Source: CAVWSM01 sp963799425
Lineage (GTDB): Bacteria; Actinomycetota; Actinomycetes; Jiangellales; Jiangellaceae
NCBI GenBank assembly: GCA_963799425.1
Contig: CAWCXA010000016.1
Location: 372,001 to 436,000 of the forward strand
Reading direction: 5' to 3'
DNA length: 64,000 nucleotides
Under the pieces are notes generated by a model, which saw nothing but the letters and a program-made list of their open reading frames with translations, was not told where the DNA came from and did no database searches. Position 1 is the stretch's first letter, and every line of letters starts with the position of its first letter. This document shows positions 16,208-25,385 of this stretch, piece by piece. Made by a program: the position numbers and the translations under genes.

Positions 16208-18331
16208 ATGCTCTTCGCGACTGGACCGAAACACCGGGCCGTCGGAACGCCTCACTCGCCGACCGCCGACCCTGGAGCGCGCCCCTTGCCCACGCCAGAC
16301 ATTAGCGGTGAGACCGCCGCGGCTGACGTGCTCGCCGCCGAACAGGATCATCTGCGCCGTTCTCGCGCCGACCTGCGCGCGATGCGCGAACGCACTCTGT
16401 CGCTGACCGCACAGGCAGGCGACGCGGTGTCGGAGGCCTACCTCCAGGCCAGTCTCTACCGGCGGGCCAGGGCCCTGGTGGACAACGCCGACGTACCGCT
16501 GTTCTTCGGACGCATCGACACCACGGGGGACGGCACGGACCACGGTCCGGAGACGTTCCACATCGGCCGCCGCCACGTCATGGATTCCGCGGGCGAACCT
16601 GTCGTCATCGACTGGCGCGCCGACGTGTCACGAGCGTTCTATCGGGCCACCCGCACGGATTCGCAAGGCGTGCGCTTACGGCGGCGGTTCGGCTTTGCGC
16701 ACGGCGAGATCACGTCGTACGAGGACGAGCACCTGCTTGACAGCACCGAGCACGACAGCGCCAGCCGCATCCTCGTCGACGAGATCGAGCGCCCGCGCGT
16801 AGGCCCCATGCGCGACATCGTCGCCACGATCCAGCCGGAACAGGACGAAGTCGTACGCGCCGACCTGCGTCAAACCGTCTGCGTGCAAGGCGGCCCAGGC
16901 ACTGGAAAGACGGCGGTTGGCCTGCATCGCGCTGCCTATCTGCTGCACGCGCACCGCGACCAGCTGTCCCGCCGGGGAGTCCTCGTCGTGGGACCCAACT
17001 CGGCATTTCTGCACTACATCGGCCAGGTCCTCCCGACCCTCGGCGAGGTCGACGTCCGACAGGTCACCGTCGACGAGCTGACGGCGACGGTGCCAGTGCG
17101 TACGCGGGATCACGCGGACGTCGCAACGCTCAAAGGCGACGCACGCATGGCTGAGCTGCTGCGTCGCGCTTTGTGGTCGCACGTCGACGCGCCCACCGAG
17201 GCGCTCGTTGTGCCGCGTGGGGCGCACAAGTGGCGCGTGCCCGCGCACGAGATTCGCGACGAGGTCAACGCACTGCGAGTGCGTGGAGACGGTTACGAGA
17301 CCTGCCGGACCTTGCTGCCGCAGCGGCTTGCGCATCTTGTGCTGCTACGCATCGAAGGCCTCGGCGGCGTCACTGACGACCGCGTTCAGCATGCCGTCGC
17401 ACGATCGCGCCCAGTACGAGCCTTCGCCGACTCGATCTGGCCCGCAGTGGATGCCGGCCGCCTGGTGTTCCGGCTGCTCACGGACGCGGACTTCCTGGCC
17501 GAGCATGCCGACGGGCTCCTCGACGCGGCCGAGCAGCAGTTGCTGCTTTGGCCGAAAGCCCCAAGGAGTCCGCGCACCGCCCCCTGGTCCGTCCCGGACG
17601 CGGTGCTCGTCGACGAGGCGGCCGCGCTGCTCGAGCGCACGCCAGGCGTCGGCCATGTAGTGCTGGATGAGGCGCAGGACCTGTCCCCGATGCAGCTGCG
17701 TGCCGTCGGGCGCCGTGCCGCACTCGGGTCGGCGACCGTGCTCGGCGACATCGCGCAAGGCACGACTCCGTGGGCGACGCCGTCCTGGCCAGTCGCGCTC
17801 GCACACCTGGCGCAGGACGGCGCCCACATCGAGGAGCTGCGAAAGGGATATCGCGTTCCGGCCAAGGTGATCGGGTTTGCGGGCCGGCTGTTGCCACATA
17901 TTGCCCAGGGTGTCGCTGCGCCAGCGCCCGTACGATCCAATCCTGGGTGGCTCGACGTCATGCACGTCGACCAGGCCAACCTGCTGTCCGGTGCCACGAG
18001 TGCGGCGACCAATGCACTGGCCCGCGAGGGCTCAGTCGGCCTCATTGCGGCGGACGCGGCGCTCGACGGGGTGATGGCGGCGCTCGACTCCGCGGGCCTG
18101 GCACCGCGAGCACTGTCGGATGAAGCCGACTCGCGACTCACAGTCGTCCCGGCATCGATGGCCAAGGGCCTCGAGTTCGATCACGTCGTGGTCGTCGAAC
18201 CAGCCGACGTGGTCGCCGCGGAGGCGGACGAGCGTACGGGCCTGCGACGGCTGTACGTCGTCCTGACGCGCGCCGTCACGTCGCTTGCCGTCGTGCATGC
18301 ACAGGCCCTGCCTGATGCCCTCAGCCCTTAG
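16208..18331 (+). CDS. helR: HelD-family RNA polymerase-recycling ATPase (HelR-like)
   Basis: 707 residues from ATG 16208, preceded by AAGG. A UvrD-like superfamily 1 ATPase. The N-terminal antiparallel helices (AAEQDHLRRSRADLRAMRER) are the arm that enters the RNA polymerase secondary channel in HelD. Walker A is QGGPGTGKTAVGLHRAAYLL at about 227. The middle is divergent. Walker B is VVLDEAQDLSPMQLRAVGRR at about 485. Late motifs are PASMAKGLEFDHVVVVEPAD and RRLYVVLTRAV. HelR proteins remove stalled or rifamycin-bound polymerase from DNA, giving tolerance or resistance. The RAE-like sequence upstream supports this assignment over a DNA-repair helicase. It abuts the convergent FAD oxidoreductase gene (18331/18332). 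Confidence 0.88.
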   Translation: MLFATGPKHRAVGTPHSPTADPGARPLPTPDISGETAAADVLAAEQDHLRRSRADLRAMRERTLSLTAQAGDAVSEAYLQASLYRRARALVDNADVPLFFGRIDTTGDGTDHGPETFHIGRRHVMDSAGEPVVIDWRADVSRAFYRATRTDSQGVRLRRRFGFAHGEITSYEDEHLLDSTEHDSASRILVDEIERPRVGPMRDIVATIQPEQDEVVRADLRQTVCVQGGPGTGKTAVGLHRAAYLLHAHRDQLSRRGVLVVGPNSAFLHYIGQVLPTLGEVDVRQVTVDELTATVPVRTRDHADVATLKGDARMAELLRRALWSHVDAPTEALVVPRGAHKWRVPAHEIRDEVNALRVRGDGYETCRTLLPQRLAHLVLLRIEGLGGVTDDRVQHAVARSRPVRAFADSIWPAVDAGRLVFRLLTDADFLAEHADGLLDAAEQQLLLWPKAPRSPRTAPWSVPDAVLVDEAAALLERTPGVGHVVLDEAQDLSPMQLRAVGRRAALGSATVLGDIAQGTTPWATPSWPVALAHLAQDGAHIEELRKGYRVPAKVIGFAGRLLPHIAQGVAAPAPVRSNPGWLDVMHVDQANLLSGATSAATNALAREGSVGLIAADAALDGVMAALDSAGLAPRALSDEADSRLTVVPASMAKGLEFDHVVVVEPADVVAAEADERTGLRRLYVVLTRAVTSLAVVHAQALPDALSP

Positions 18332-19570
18332 TCAGTGCCCGAGCGGAGCAGTGGTCGTCTCCGCGGCGGCGCGCGACATGATTGATTGGACGTTGTCTTC
18401 GGCAAAGAAGGCTTCCGGTGACAGCATTCCGGCGTTGACACGGGCGAAGTCGTCCATGGCCTGTTGGTTGCCCTGCATGGCACCCAGGAGCTGTTGCAGC
18501 TCCGGCGGCGGCGGCTCGAGCGTGGCGAACTCCGTCGTGAACTCGTACATCGGCAGCACGTGCTGGTCGCGCCTCGACTGGTAGTCCGACATGGCGCCCG
18601 CGAAGTCACGACCACCCGAGAATGCCTCGTCGAGCGCCGTCGCGCATAGCTCCGCGTCCCTGAACGCGTCGAGGATTCCCTGGGCCGTGATGAAGTCCTT
18701 GTTGTAGCCGGCGTCTCCCACCAAAGCCCAGCCGGGACCGTACGGCTTGCGAAAGAAGTTCGCCACGGCGGTGCCCACGAAGCGCGCTTCACGGCGCCCT
18801 GCCTGCACGCGCTCGGCGAACTCCGGAATCAGCGCAAGCGTCTTGAGGTAGTTGCCCTCGATGTCCCGCTTGTTCGCCTCGAACTCGGCAAACGGCCAGC
18901 CCGCAATGATGAGAGTCAGGTCGTCATTGGTGGACCATGCACTGACACCCCGATAACTGCGGAGGTAGTTCTCGAAGCGGCCGTTCATGGGAACGCCACT
19001 CCAGTAGGAGTAGTAGCCAGCCAGCAATTGCGGCTTCTCGTGGTATTGCTCGGGCTTGACGGCCTGCGCCACCAGCGAGTGTCGCCCATCGGCCCCAACC
19101 ACGACGTCGGCGCGCTCGACGACCGAGTTGCCGTTCTTGGTGTGGCCCCGCACGCCAGCAACGCGCCCGTCCTCCATCAGGATGTCCTCGACGGTGAAGC
19201 CCTCACGAACCTCGGCTCCCGCCTCAGCGGCCGCGTCCACCAGCAGCTTGTCCAGGACTATGCGGCGCGGACCGTACGCGACAGGGTCATCATCGGTCCC
19301 CGGCCTGCCGGTGAGGACGATGGGACCGAGATCGAACACGTACGTGTCGATGGGCGGGGAACCCGTTGCGGTGAGCTGGTCAAGCAGCCCCCAGCGCCGC
19401 AATGCGGCAAGGGCCGGCGGATGGAGCAGGTGCGTCGAGACGGTGTCGCTCGGGAACGTGGCGCGGTCCACGACGAGGATGCGGTATCCCCGCCGGGCCA
19501 GGAGCATGGCCGTCGGCGACCCGGCGCACCGCGCTCCCACCACGATCGCGTCGTACTTGCTGCTGGTCAT
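18332..19570 (-). CDS. FAD-dependent monooxygenase/oxidoreductase (PHBH/geranylgeranyl-reductase fold)
   Basis: 412 residues with GGGAG before the ATG. The N-terminal dinucleotide site is VVGARCAGSPTAMLLARRGY, the second FAD motif is WALVGDAGYNKDFITAQGIL (GD motif), and VVGADGRHSLVAQAVKP is the DG motif. The length and the GARCAG variant are typical of class A flavin monooxygenase-like proteins of unknown substrate. The gene is 72 bases downstream of the LuxR-type regulator, and its 3' end touches the HelR gene. A role in modifying a toxic small molecule is conceivable, but nothing in the sequence identifies it as the known rifampicin monooxygenase. Confidence 0.85.
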   Translation of the reverse strand: MTSSKYDAIVVGARCAGSPTAMLLARRGYRILVVDRATFPSDTVSTHLLHPPALAALRRWGLLDQLTATGSPPIDTYVFDLGPIVLTGRPGTDDDPVAYGPRRIVLDKLLVDAAAEAGAEVREGFTVEDILMEDGRVAGVRGHTKNGNSVVERADVVVGADGRHSLVAQAVKPEQYHEKPQLLAGYYSYWSGVPMNGRFENYLRSYRGVSAWSTNDDLTLIIAGWPFAEFEANKRDIEGNYLKTLALIPEFAERVQAGRREARFVGTAVANFFRKPYGPGWALVGDAGYNKDFITAQGILDAFRDAELCATALDEAFSGGRDFAGAMSDYQSRRDQHVLPMYEFTTEFATLEPPPPELQQLLGAMQGNQQAMDDFARVNAGMLSPEAFFAEDNVQSIMSRAAAETTTAPLGH

Positions 19571-19580
19571 GGTCGGCTCC

Positions 19581-19603
19581 CTGCGGTGTTCGAGTAACCG
19601 CAG
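19581..19603 (-). promoter_or_regulatory. Small hairpin directly before the ribosome site of the FAD gene
   Basis: CTGCGGT (19581-19587) and ACCGCAG (19597-19603) pair with a 9-base loop. On the minus strand, the Shine-Dalgarno GGGAG of the gene starting at 19570 follows immediately. A translational or attenuator role is possible, but 7-bp hairpins occur by chance. Confidence 0.35.
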
Positions 19604-19642
19604 GATGCGCGAGCGCCGACTCGGGAGTATCGGGGAGATCCC

Positions 19643-21295
19643 CTATCCCGCGGCTGGTTTCCGTCGCACTGCGTAACCCGTTGCCTCGGCGCGGTTGCGC
19701 AGGCCAAGCTTCGCCAGCATGTTGCCGACGTGGTGCTCGACGGTCTTTCGGGAGATGAACAGCCGATCACCGATCTCCGCATTCGAAAGCCCGGTACCGA
19801 CAAGCTCCAGCACCTCGGCCTCGCGTTTCGTCAAGGCGCCATAACCCTTGGGTCCAGTCCGGACCGGTGCCCCGAGTGACCGCAGCAGCGACGCGGTCGC
19901 GTCGGCGTACCACGTCGCCTGCAGACGCTCGAACTCCTCCAAGGCGCCTTTCGCTTCGGCGATGGCTACTTCGGGTGACCGCCCCGACACCGCTCGCGCC
20001 ACCTCCAGACGGGTCCGCGCGAGGTCCAGGGGCATCTGCGCAAGGGCGAAACCCTCGAGTGCCTCGTCGAGGAGGCTGCGCGCGTCGCCCTTACCCTTCG
20101 CGGCACAAACCCGGCCACGCGCGAGCGCAGCTGTGGCTCGCAGGTACGGACCGCGCTGCGCCGCGGCGATGCGGCCCAACCGGTCGGCGACGTGGCCGGC
20201 CTCGTCCAGTGATCCCTCCTCGAGGTAGACGTCGACCAGCAGCGCGAGTAGCGGACCGGTCATCGTCGACTCGCCGATGTCGGGCACTTCGACGTCCGAG
20301 ACCTGCGTCGCCCGTTCGAGCAGATCCCGGGCGAGGGCGGTGTCGCCCCGCGCGAAATGCAGGGCGGCGTTGGTGCGCACGGCGTCCGGATGCTGCTCCA
20401 ACCCTTTGAGCAGCTGACCGGCCTCCTCGAGACGGCCCTGGCGTACCCGCAGATCAGCGAGGCGGATGACGGCGGCGGCCCGGCGCGGCGGCAGGCCCCG
20501 GTCGAAGTGTCGTGTCGCCTCGATCAGCTGGGCCTCAGCTTCGTCCCACTTTCCGGCTGCCGTGAGTATTCCCCCGTAGTGGGCGCGGCAGAACGCGGCG
20601 ACCACGTTCCGCCGAGTCATGAGATCCGCCGCCGCACGCATCCACTGATCAGCCCGAGGTACGTCGTGCATCAGCTCGCACGCCCAGAAGAATCCGCAGA
20701 ACATCGAGTCGACGGCGGCAACATCGGTCAGCTCTCCGGCGCAGGCCGCAGCCAACGCCTCGTCCAGGAGGGTCAACCCTTCCTCGACCCGGTCTGTCAG
20801 CACGAACAGGCCACCTAGATACGACAGTGCCTCGAACTCGACGTTGGGATCGTCCAACCGGCGTCCAACCGCCACCGCGTCGCGGAGCAGGGACTCGCGG
20901 ACGGCAGCATCGGGCTCCGAGAAGGACGTGATGATCAACACCCAGCCGTGCTCCGGGCGGTTTGGGCCGGCATCCGCGAGGATCGTGCGGGCCCGAGCCA
21001 GCCACCCCCGTTCCACAGCCCAGTCACCGAGGACATTTCCGCATATCCAGGCCAACATGCGCGCCGCCCGCCCGGCCGCCATGGTCTGCCGCTCTCGGCG
21101 ATAGGCCGCGTAGGCGCGCTCATAGTGATCGATAGCCGCGCGATAGTCGCGGTCGAGGTAGAGGGCTTCGCCCATGCCCTCGAACACTTCGCCCGCGTGA
21201 CCCACAGCCAGGGCTCGCTCAAACATGCGCCGTGCCAGGGATGTGTCGCCGGCGCGCAGAGCGGCCCACCCCTCATCGACCGCGGTCGAGGTCAC
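19643..21295 (-). CDS. LuxR-family transcriptional regulator with TPR-like repeats
   Basis: 550 residues from GTG 21295 (VTSTAVDEGWAALRAGDTSL); an upstream ATG extension is Arg/Ala-rich and unlikely. The body is a helical TPR-like array (LARRMFERALAVGHAGEVFE; AIDHYERAYAAYRRERQTMA; further repeats to about 480). The last 65 residues are a LuxR HTH (LTKREAEVLELVGTGLSNAE, then FISRKTVEHHVGNMLAKLGL). There is no N-terminal ATPase (LAL) domain, so it is a TPR-LuxR regulator about half the LAL size. It reads towards the FAD oxidoreductase, a likely target. The short gap to the kinase gene (29 bases) suggests it belongs to the same transcript. Confidence 0.88.
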   Translation of the reverse strand: MTSTAVDEGWAALRAGDTSLARRMFERALAVGHAGEVFEGMGEALYLDRDYRAAIDHYERAYAAYRRERQTMAAGRAARMLAWICGNVLGDWAVERGWLARARTILADAGPNRPEHGWVLIITSFSEPDAAVRESLLRDAVAVGRRLDDPNVEFEALSYLGGLFVLTDRVEEGLTLLDEALAAACAGELTDVAAVDSMFCGFFWACELMHDVPRADQWMRAAADLMTRRNVVAAFCRAHYGGILTAAGKWDEAEAQLIEATRHFDRGLPPRRAAAVIRLADLRVRQGRLEEAGQLLKGLEQHPDAVRTNAALHFARGDTALARDLLERATQVSDVEVPDIGESTMTGPLLALLVDVYLEEGSLDEAGHVADRLGRIAAAQRGPYLRATAALARGRVCAAKGKGDARSLLDEALEGFALAQMPLDLARTRLEVARAVSGRSPEVAIAEAKGALEEFERLQATWYADATASLLRSLGAPVRTGPKGYGALTKREAEVLELVGTGLSNAEIGDRLFISRKTVEHHVGNMLAKLGLRNRAEATGYAVRRKPAAG

Positions 21296-21324
21296 CCGTC
21301 GATCGTCGCATGCGGCGTTGGCCG

Positions 21325-22770
21325 TCAGTCTTCGGCCGGCGGCGTCAGCGGCAGCAGCGCGGTAAAGACCGTGTCGCCAGGCCGTGAGCTGACCCGGAGG
21401 TCTCCGCCATGCCGGTTGACGACAATCCGCCACGAGATGTCGAGGCCGAGACCGGTGCCCTCGCCGACCCCCTTCGTCGTGAAGAACGGCTCGAAGACCC
21501 GGCCGAGCACCTCGGGTGGGATGCCCGGGCCAGTGTCCACGATGTCCACTGCCACACAGTCGCCGTCCAGGCGGGTGCGCACCGTCAGGGTGCCTTCACC
21601 GGCCATGGCGGCCGCAGCGTTGTCGATGATGTTGGTCCAGACCTGGTTGAGCTCCCCGGGATACGCCGGCACCAGCGGGAGCGTCCGGTCGAAGTCCTTC
21701 ACCACTTCCAGGCCCTTGAGCTTGCCGGACAGCATGACGAGCGTCGACTTGAGGCCGTCGTGGATGTCGACCATCTGGAACGGTGCCCGGTCCATCTGGC
21801 TGTACTGCTTCGCGGCGCCGACAAGCCCGGAGATGCGGTGCACGGAGTCCTCGATCTCCTTCATGAGGGACTCCGTCTCCACGGTGTAGGCGAGCCACCG
21901 CATAGCATTTCCGAGCAGGTCGGCCGGCACTCGACCAGAGACCTCGTCGAGCCACGCCGAGTCGAGCCCGCCGGCGACGAGCATCGGCGCAAGGTCGTAA
22001 CCGCCGGGAACGTTGTGCGCGTCGAACCAGTCGGCCATGGCGTCCTCGCGATCGCTGGTCTCCATCGGGGAGAGGTCACCGGTGGCCTTGGCCGTCCGTT
22101 CGGCTGCCTCCTCCTGCAGTTCGACGAGCTCACGCATGTTCTCCGTGGGCAGGTGCCCGTCGGCGAGGAGCGCCAGCTTGTGCCGCATGCCGGCGACGCG
22201 CTCGCGCAGGCCCGCGGTGGCACGTACGGCTGCCGCGGCTGGGTTGTTGAGCTCGTGCGTCAGCCCAGCAGTCAGTGAGCCGAGCGCGACGAGCCGCTCG
22301 CGCTGCCCGACAACGGCCTGCGAGCTGCGCATGCCGAGGAACAGGCCCTCGAGAAGGTGGACAGCCATCGGGAACCACTCGCGGATCATGGTCGCGAAGG
22401 TGTCCGCCGGCAGGACCAGGAAGGTGGACGGCACGACGGCGCGCATGCCGGTCGAATAGCGTTGATCGGCGTCCTCGACATAGGCCTGCGTGGCTCCGGC
22501 GTAGACCCCGCGTTGACTCGTACGGGTGGTCTCGACGTCGTCCGGCCCAACGCGGCGCAACAGGGCGACCTCGCCCTCGAGCAGCACGTAGAAGCACTCC
22601 GCCGGCTCACCCTCGACGTAGACCGGGCCGGCATCGATGTGCTCTACCCGGCTGTTGTCGGACAGCCAGCGCAGCTGATCATCAGTCAGCTTCTCGAAGA
22701 GGAACAGCGTGCGCAGCTCGTCAACCGGCAGCCGCCGGGGGGCCGTCTCGGGTGCACTGTTAGTGGTCAC
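21325..22770 (-). CDS. Soluble sensor histidine kinase with N-terminal cyclic-nucleotide-binding domain
   Basis: 481 residues from GTG 22770, overlapping the stop of the upstream gene (GTGA). Residues about 17-140 form a cNMP/CRP-like sensor barrel (LFLFEKLTDDQLRWLSDNSR; YVLLEGEVALLRRVG). The H-box follows at GSLTAGLTHELNNPAAAAVR with phosphoacceptor His172. Then come N-box LNQVWTNIIDNAAAAM, G1 VDTGPGIPPEVLGRVFEPFF and G2 GEGTGLGLDISWRIV. There are no transmembrane segments, so it senses an intracellular cue. Translational coupling to the receiver-flavoprotein makes them cognate partners. The ligand of the cNMP domain is not predictable, and heme or cyclic nucleotides are both possible. Confidence 0.92.
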   Translation of the reverse strand: MTTNSAPETAPRRLPVDELRTLFLFEKLTDDQLRWLSDNSRVEHIDAGPVYVEGEPAECFYVLLEGEVALLRRVGPDDVETTRTSQRGVYAGATQAYVEDADQRYSTGMRAVVPSTFLVLPADTFATMIREWFPMAVHLLEGLFLGMRSSQAVVGQRERLVALGSLTAGLTHELNNPAAAAVRATAGLRERVAGMRHKLALLADGHLPTENMRELVELQEEAAERTAKATGDLSPMETSDREDAMADWFDAHNVPGGYDLAPMLVAGGLDSAWLDEVSGRVPADLLGNAMRWLAYTVETESLMKEIEDSVHRISGLVGAAKQYSQMDRAPFQMVDIHDGLKSTLVMLSGKLKGLEVVKDFDRTLPLVPAYPGELNQVWTNIIDNAAAAMAGEGTLTVRTRLDGDCVAVDIVDTGPGIPPEVLGRVFEPFFTTKGVGEGTGLGLDISWRIVVNRHGGDLRVSSRPGDTVFTALLPLTPPAED

Positions 22771-24431
22771 AACTTCTCCAAGTACCGGTGGACCAGGGTG
22801 ACAGCCATTGCGCCCTCGCCGACTGCGGAGGCCACGCGCTTCACCGAGTCCGCGTGTACATCCCCTGCAACAAAAACACCCGGCACACTTGTTTCCAAGA
22901 GCCACGGGTCTCGGTCGAGGTCCCAGTCCGGTGGCCGGGTGCCGTCGACGAGGAGGTCCGGCCCGGCGAGCACGAAGCCACGGTCGTCGCGCAGGACGAC
23001 GCCATCCAGCCATTGTGTGCGTGGCGCTGCACCGATGAACACGAAGAGGAACTCGGTGGGCAGCCGGTCCTTGCTACCAACGGTGGAGTCGAGCACCTCG
23101 ATCCACTCGAGATGCTCGTCGCCGCCGCCGTCGACGACCTGAGCGCCCGTACGGATCCGTACGTTGGGCTGCGCCGCGAGCTCCTCGATCAGATAGCGCG
23201 ACATCGACTGTTCGACCGACTCGCCCCGCACCAGCAAGGTCACGGTATTGGCGTACTGGCACAGGTGGACCGCCGCCTGACCTGCGGAGTTGGCGCCGCC
23301 GACGAGATAGATGTCTTGGTTGACGCAGGCCGGCCCCTCGAAGGCCGCGGCACCGTAATAGACGCCGCGCCCGGTGAGGTCGGCCAGCCCCGGCGAGTCC
23401 AGCAGCCGGTAGGCCACGCCGGTGGCGAGGATGACGGTGTGCGCGGCAACCTCCGACCCGTCGTCGAAGATCACTACGCGGGACGGGCCGCGGGCCTCGA
23501 GCCGGACCACTTCCCGCGCCGTGAGGAGCTCGGCACCGAAACGCAGGGCCTGGCGGCGAGCTCGCTCGGTGAGCTGGGCCCCGGAGATCCCGTCGGGGAA
23601 GCCGAGGTAGTTCTCGATGCGGGAGCTCTGCCCGGCCTGGCCACCGGTCGCCTCGCGTTCGAGGAGGACCGTGCGCAGACCCTCGCTTGCTCCGTACACG
23701 GCGGCACCAAGGCCTGCCGGTCCGGCACCGACCACGACAAGGTCGTAGAAATCGGTGGCCGGATCGGTGGTCAGGCCCACGGCCGCGGCCACCTCGGGGT
23801 TGGCCGGCTGCGCAAGCGCCAGTCCCGCTGCGGTGACGAGCACGGGTACGGCTGACTCGTCGAGCCCCGCTGCCTCGAGCAGTCGCTGGCCTTCCGGCTC
23901 GTCGGCCTGCAGGTATCGATACGGCACAGCGTTGCGGCCCAGAAAGTCGCGGATGTCGAACGTCCGAGACGACCACCGGTGTCCGACCAGCCTGGTCGAA
24001 ACCTCTGTTCCCGCGCCGCCGGCAGCAGCCCAAAGCTCCAGCAGCGAGTCGACGACCGGGTAGAGATGCTCCTCCGGCGGGTCCCAGGGCTTGAGCAGGT
24101 AGTGATCGAGGTCGACGACGTTGATGGCCTGGATCGCGGCGTCGGTGTCCGCGTACGCGGTGAGCAGTGCCCGCCTAGCCCGCGGGTAGATGTCCATCGC
24201 CTGCTCCAGGAACTGCAGGCCACTCATCTCGGGCATCCGGTAGTCGGCCAGCAGGACGGCCACCGGGTCGTCGCGGAGCCGGAGCTCACGCAAGGCATCG
24301 AGGGCGGCTCTCCCGGACTCCGCCCGAATGATGCGGTGCTCCTCGCCGTAGCGCCGACGAAGATCGCGCGCCACCGCCCGGGACACACTGACGTCGTCGT
24401 CCACGGTAAGGATCACTGGTTTCGACGGCAC
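22767..24431 (-). CDS. Response-regulator receiver fused to thioredoxin-reductase-like FAD/NAD(P) oxidoreductase
   Basis: 554 residues from GTG 24431. Residues 1-120 are a CheY-like receiver (ILTVDDD acidic pocket, phosphoacceptor Asp63 in LLADYRMPEMSG, Lys in HYLLKPW). About 120-220 is a thioredoxin-fold-like linker (TFDIRDFLGRNAVPYRYLQA; AVPVLVTAAG). About 225-554 is a two-domain flavoprotein (VVVGAGPAGLGAAVYGASEG; GQAGQSSRIENYLGFP; VGGANSAGQAAVHL; PGVFVAGDVHADSVKRVASA). The CxxC redox pair of thioredoxin reductase is absent; that region reads VYYGAAAFEGPACVNQDIYL. It is therefore not a thioredoxin reductase by mechanism. It overlaps the kinase gene and is divergent from the HD gene. Confidence 0.92.
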   Translation of the reverse strand: MPSKPVILTVDDDVSVSRAVARDLRRRYGEEHRIIRAESGRAALDALRELRLRDDPVAVLLADYRMPEMSGLQFLEQAMDIYPRARRALLTAYADTDAAIQAINVVDLDHYLLKPWDPPEEHLYPVVDSLLELWAAAGGAGTEVSTRLVGHRWSSRTFDIRDFLGRNAVPYRYLQADEPEGQRLLEAAGLDESAVPVLVTAAGLALAQPANPEVAAAVGLTTDPATDFYDLVVVGAGPAGLGAAVYGASEGLRTVLLEREATGGQAGQSSRIENYLGFPDGISGAQLTERARRQALRFGAELLTAREVVRLEARGPSRVVIFDDGSEVAAHTVILATGVAYRLLDSPGLADLTGRGVYYGAAAFEGPACVNQDIYLVGGANSAGQAAVHLCQYANTVTLLVRGESVEQSMSRYLIEELAAQPNVRIRTGAQVVDGGGDEHLEWIEVLDSTVGSKDRLPTEFLFVFIGAAPRTQWLDGVVLRDDRGFVLAGPDLLVDGTRPPDWDLDRDPWLLETSVPGVFVAGDVHADSVKRVASAVGEGAMAVTLVHRYLEKL

Positions 24432-24507
24432 GCATCCATGCGATCACGGCGGGGCGCACCCTGTCATCTCTCGGCGTCGGGCGCCCGTCACTGACACGCT
24501 GGGCTAC

Positions 24508-25164
24508 ATGGGGAAGCCCCTCGATGAGTGGCGCTCGGTCGTAGGACCGTCCGACAAAGCCCGCGCGGCGGCGGAAGCGTTGCTGACCCGCTGGGCGGAG
24601 CCACATCGGCGGTATCACGACGTTGCACACCTGCAGGCTGTCCTGGCGGCCATCGATGTGCTGGCCGCCGACGCCGACGACGCCGACGCAGTGCGGTTGG
24701 CCGCGTGGTTTCACGACGCCGTGTACGAGGGACGTCCTGGTGACGACGAGGAGGCCAGCGCCCGGCTCGCCGAGGAGATGTTGCCGCCGCTCGGGGTGCC
24801 CGCTGGGCGGGTCGCCGAGGTCGCGCGGCTCGTACGGCTCACGACGACGCACGACCCGGCGCCCGGAGACCGCAACGGTGCTGTGCTCTGCGACGCCGAC
24901 TTGTCGGTGCTGGGCGGCGAGCCGCAGTCGTATGCCGCCTACGCATCCTCGATCCGCGCTGAGTACCGGCACATCCCCGACGAGCAGTTCCGGCTCGGGC
25001 GGAGCGAGGTGCTGCAACGCCTGCTCGCGCATGACCGGCTCTATAACACCGCAACGGCCCACGATCTGTGGGAGCGCCGCGCCCGGCGCAACCTGCAGAC
25101 CGAACTGACGCTCCTCCGGGCTAGTGGCGCGACGGCTTCCGGCGACGCAAGCCCGCCGAGATGA
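24508..25164 (+). CDS. HD-domain phosphohydrolase
   Basis: 218 residues. The HD motif is LAAWFHDAVYEG, with an upstream His in PHRRYHDVAHLQAVLAAIDV and a downstream Asp in VLCDADLSVLGG. The order H..HD..D gives a metal-binding site. RLYNTATAHDLWERRARRNL at the C-terminus is typical of the actinobacterial 'predicted metal-dependent HD superfamily phosphohydrolase'. The substrate is unknown. It converges with the DUF4031 gene, overlapping it by 44 bases. Confidence 0.88.
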   Translation: MGKPLDEWRSVVGPSDKARAAAEALLTRWAEPHRRYHDVAHLQAVLAAIDVLAADADDADAVRLAAWFHDAVYEGRPGDDEEASARLAEEMLPPLGVPAGRVAEVARLVRLTTTHDPAPGDRNGAVLCDADLSVLGGEPQSYAAYASSIRAEYRHIPDEQFRLGRSEVLQRLLAHDRLYNTATAHDLWERRARRNLQTELTLLRASGATASGDASPPR

Positions 25165-25384
25165 GCCTCAGCACGAGCTCCCGGCTGGTCACGGCAACCG
25201 CCCCGGCGGCCACTGCGTCGGCATACCGATCTTGCGGCAGGTCGTAGTGGTCCCCGTCGAACCCGCGCTCCGGCACTCCGAGCTGCCGCGCAAACTCGTG
25301 CAGCTCCTCGTAGGACTCGTCGGACACCAGGTGCGACCAGAGCCGCCCGTGGCCGGGCCACTGCGGGGGGTCGACGAGAATCAT
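25121..25384 (-). CDS. DUF4031 domain protein
   Basis: 87 residues. MILVDPPQWPGHGRLWSHLV, SDESYEELHEFARQLGVP and GFDGDHYDLPQDRYADAVAA are the conserved blocks of DUF4031, a small family of unknown function common in actinobacteria. It lies directly downstream of cutC on the same strand, separated only by a 15-bp tandem repeat, so the two are probably co-transcribed. Confidence 0.9.
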   Translation of the reverse strand: MILVDPPQWPGHGRLWSHLVSDESYEELHEFARQLGVPERGFDGDHYDLPQDRYADAVAAGAVAVTSRELVLRLISAGLRRRKPSRH

Positions 25385-25385
25385 T

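Noticed and set aside
15356..16305. Continuation of the pentapeptide frame as a 593-aa protein
   Set aside because: Lies wholly antisense to the DivIVA gene and follows a frameshift; not protein-like.
18332..19570. Rifampicin monooxygenase (Rox) for the FAD gene next to HelR
   Set aside because: Shorter than known Rox and with the GARCAG-type motif of another group. There is no RAE in front of it, so only the general flavin monooxygenase call is supported.
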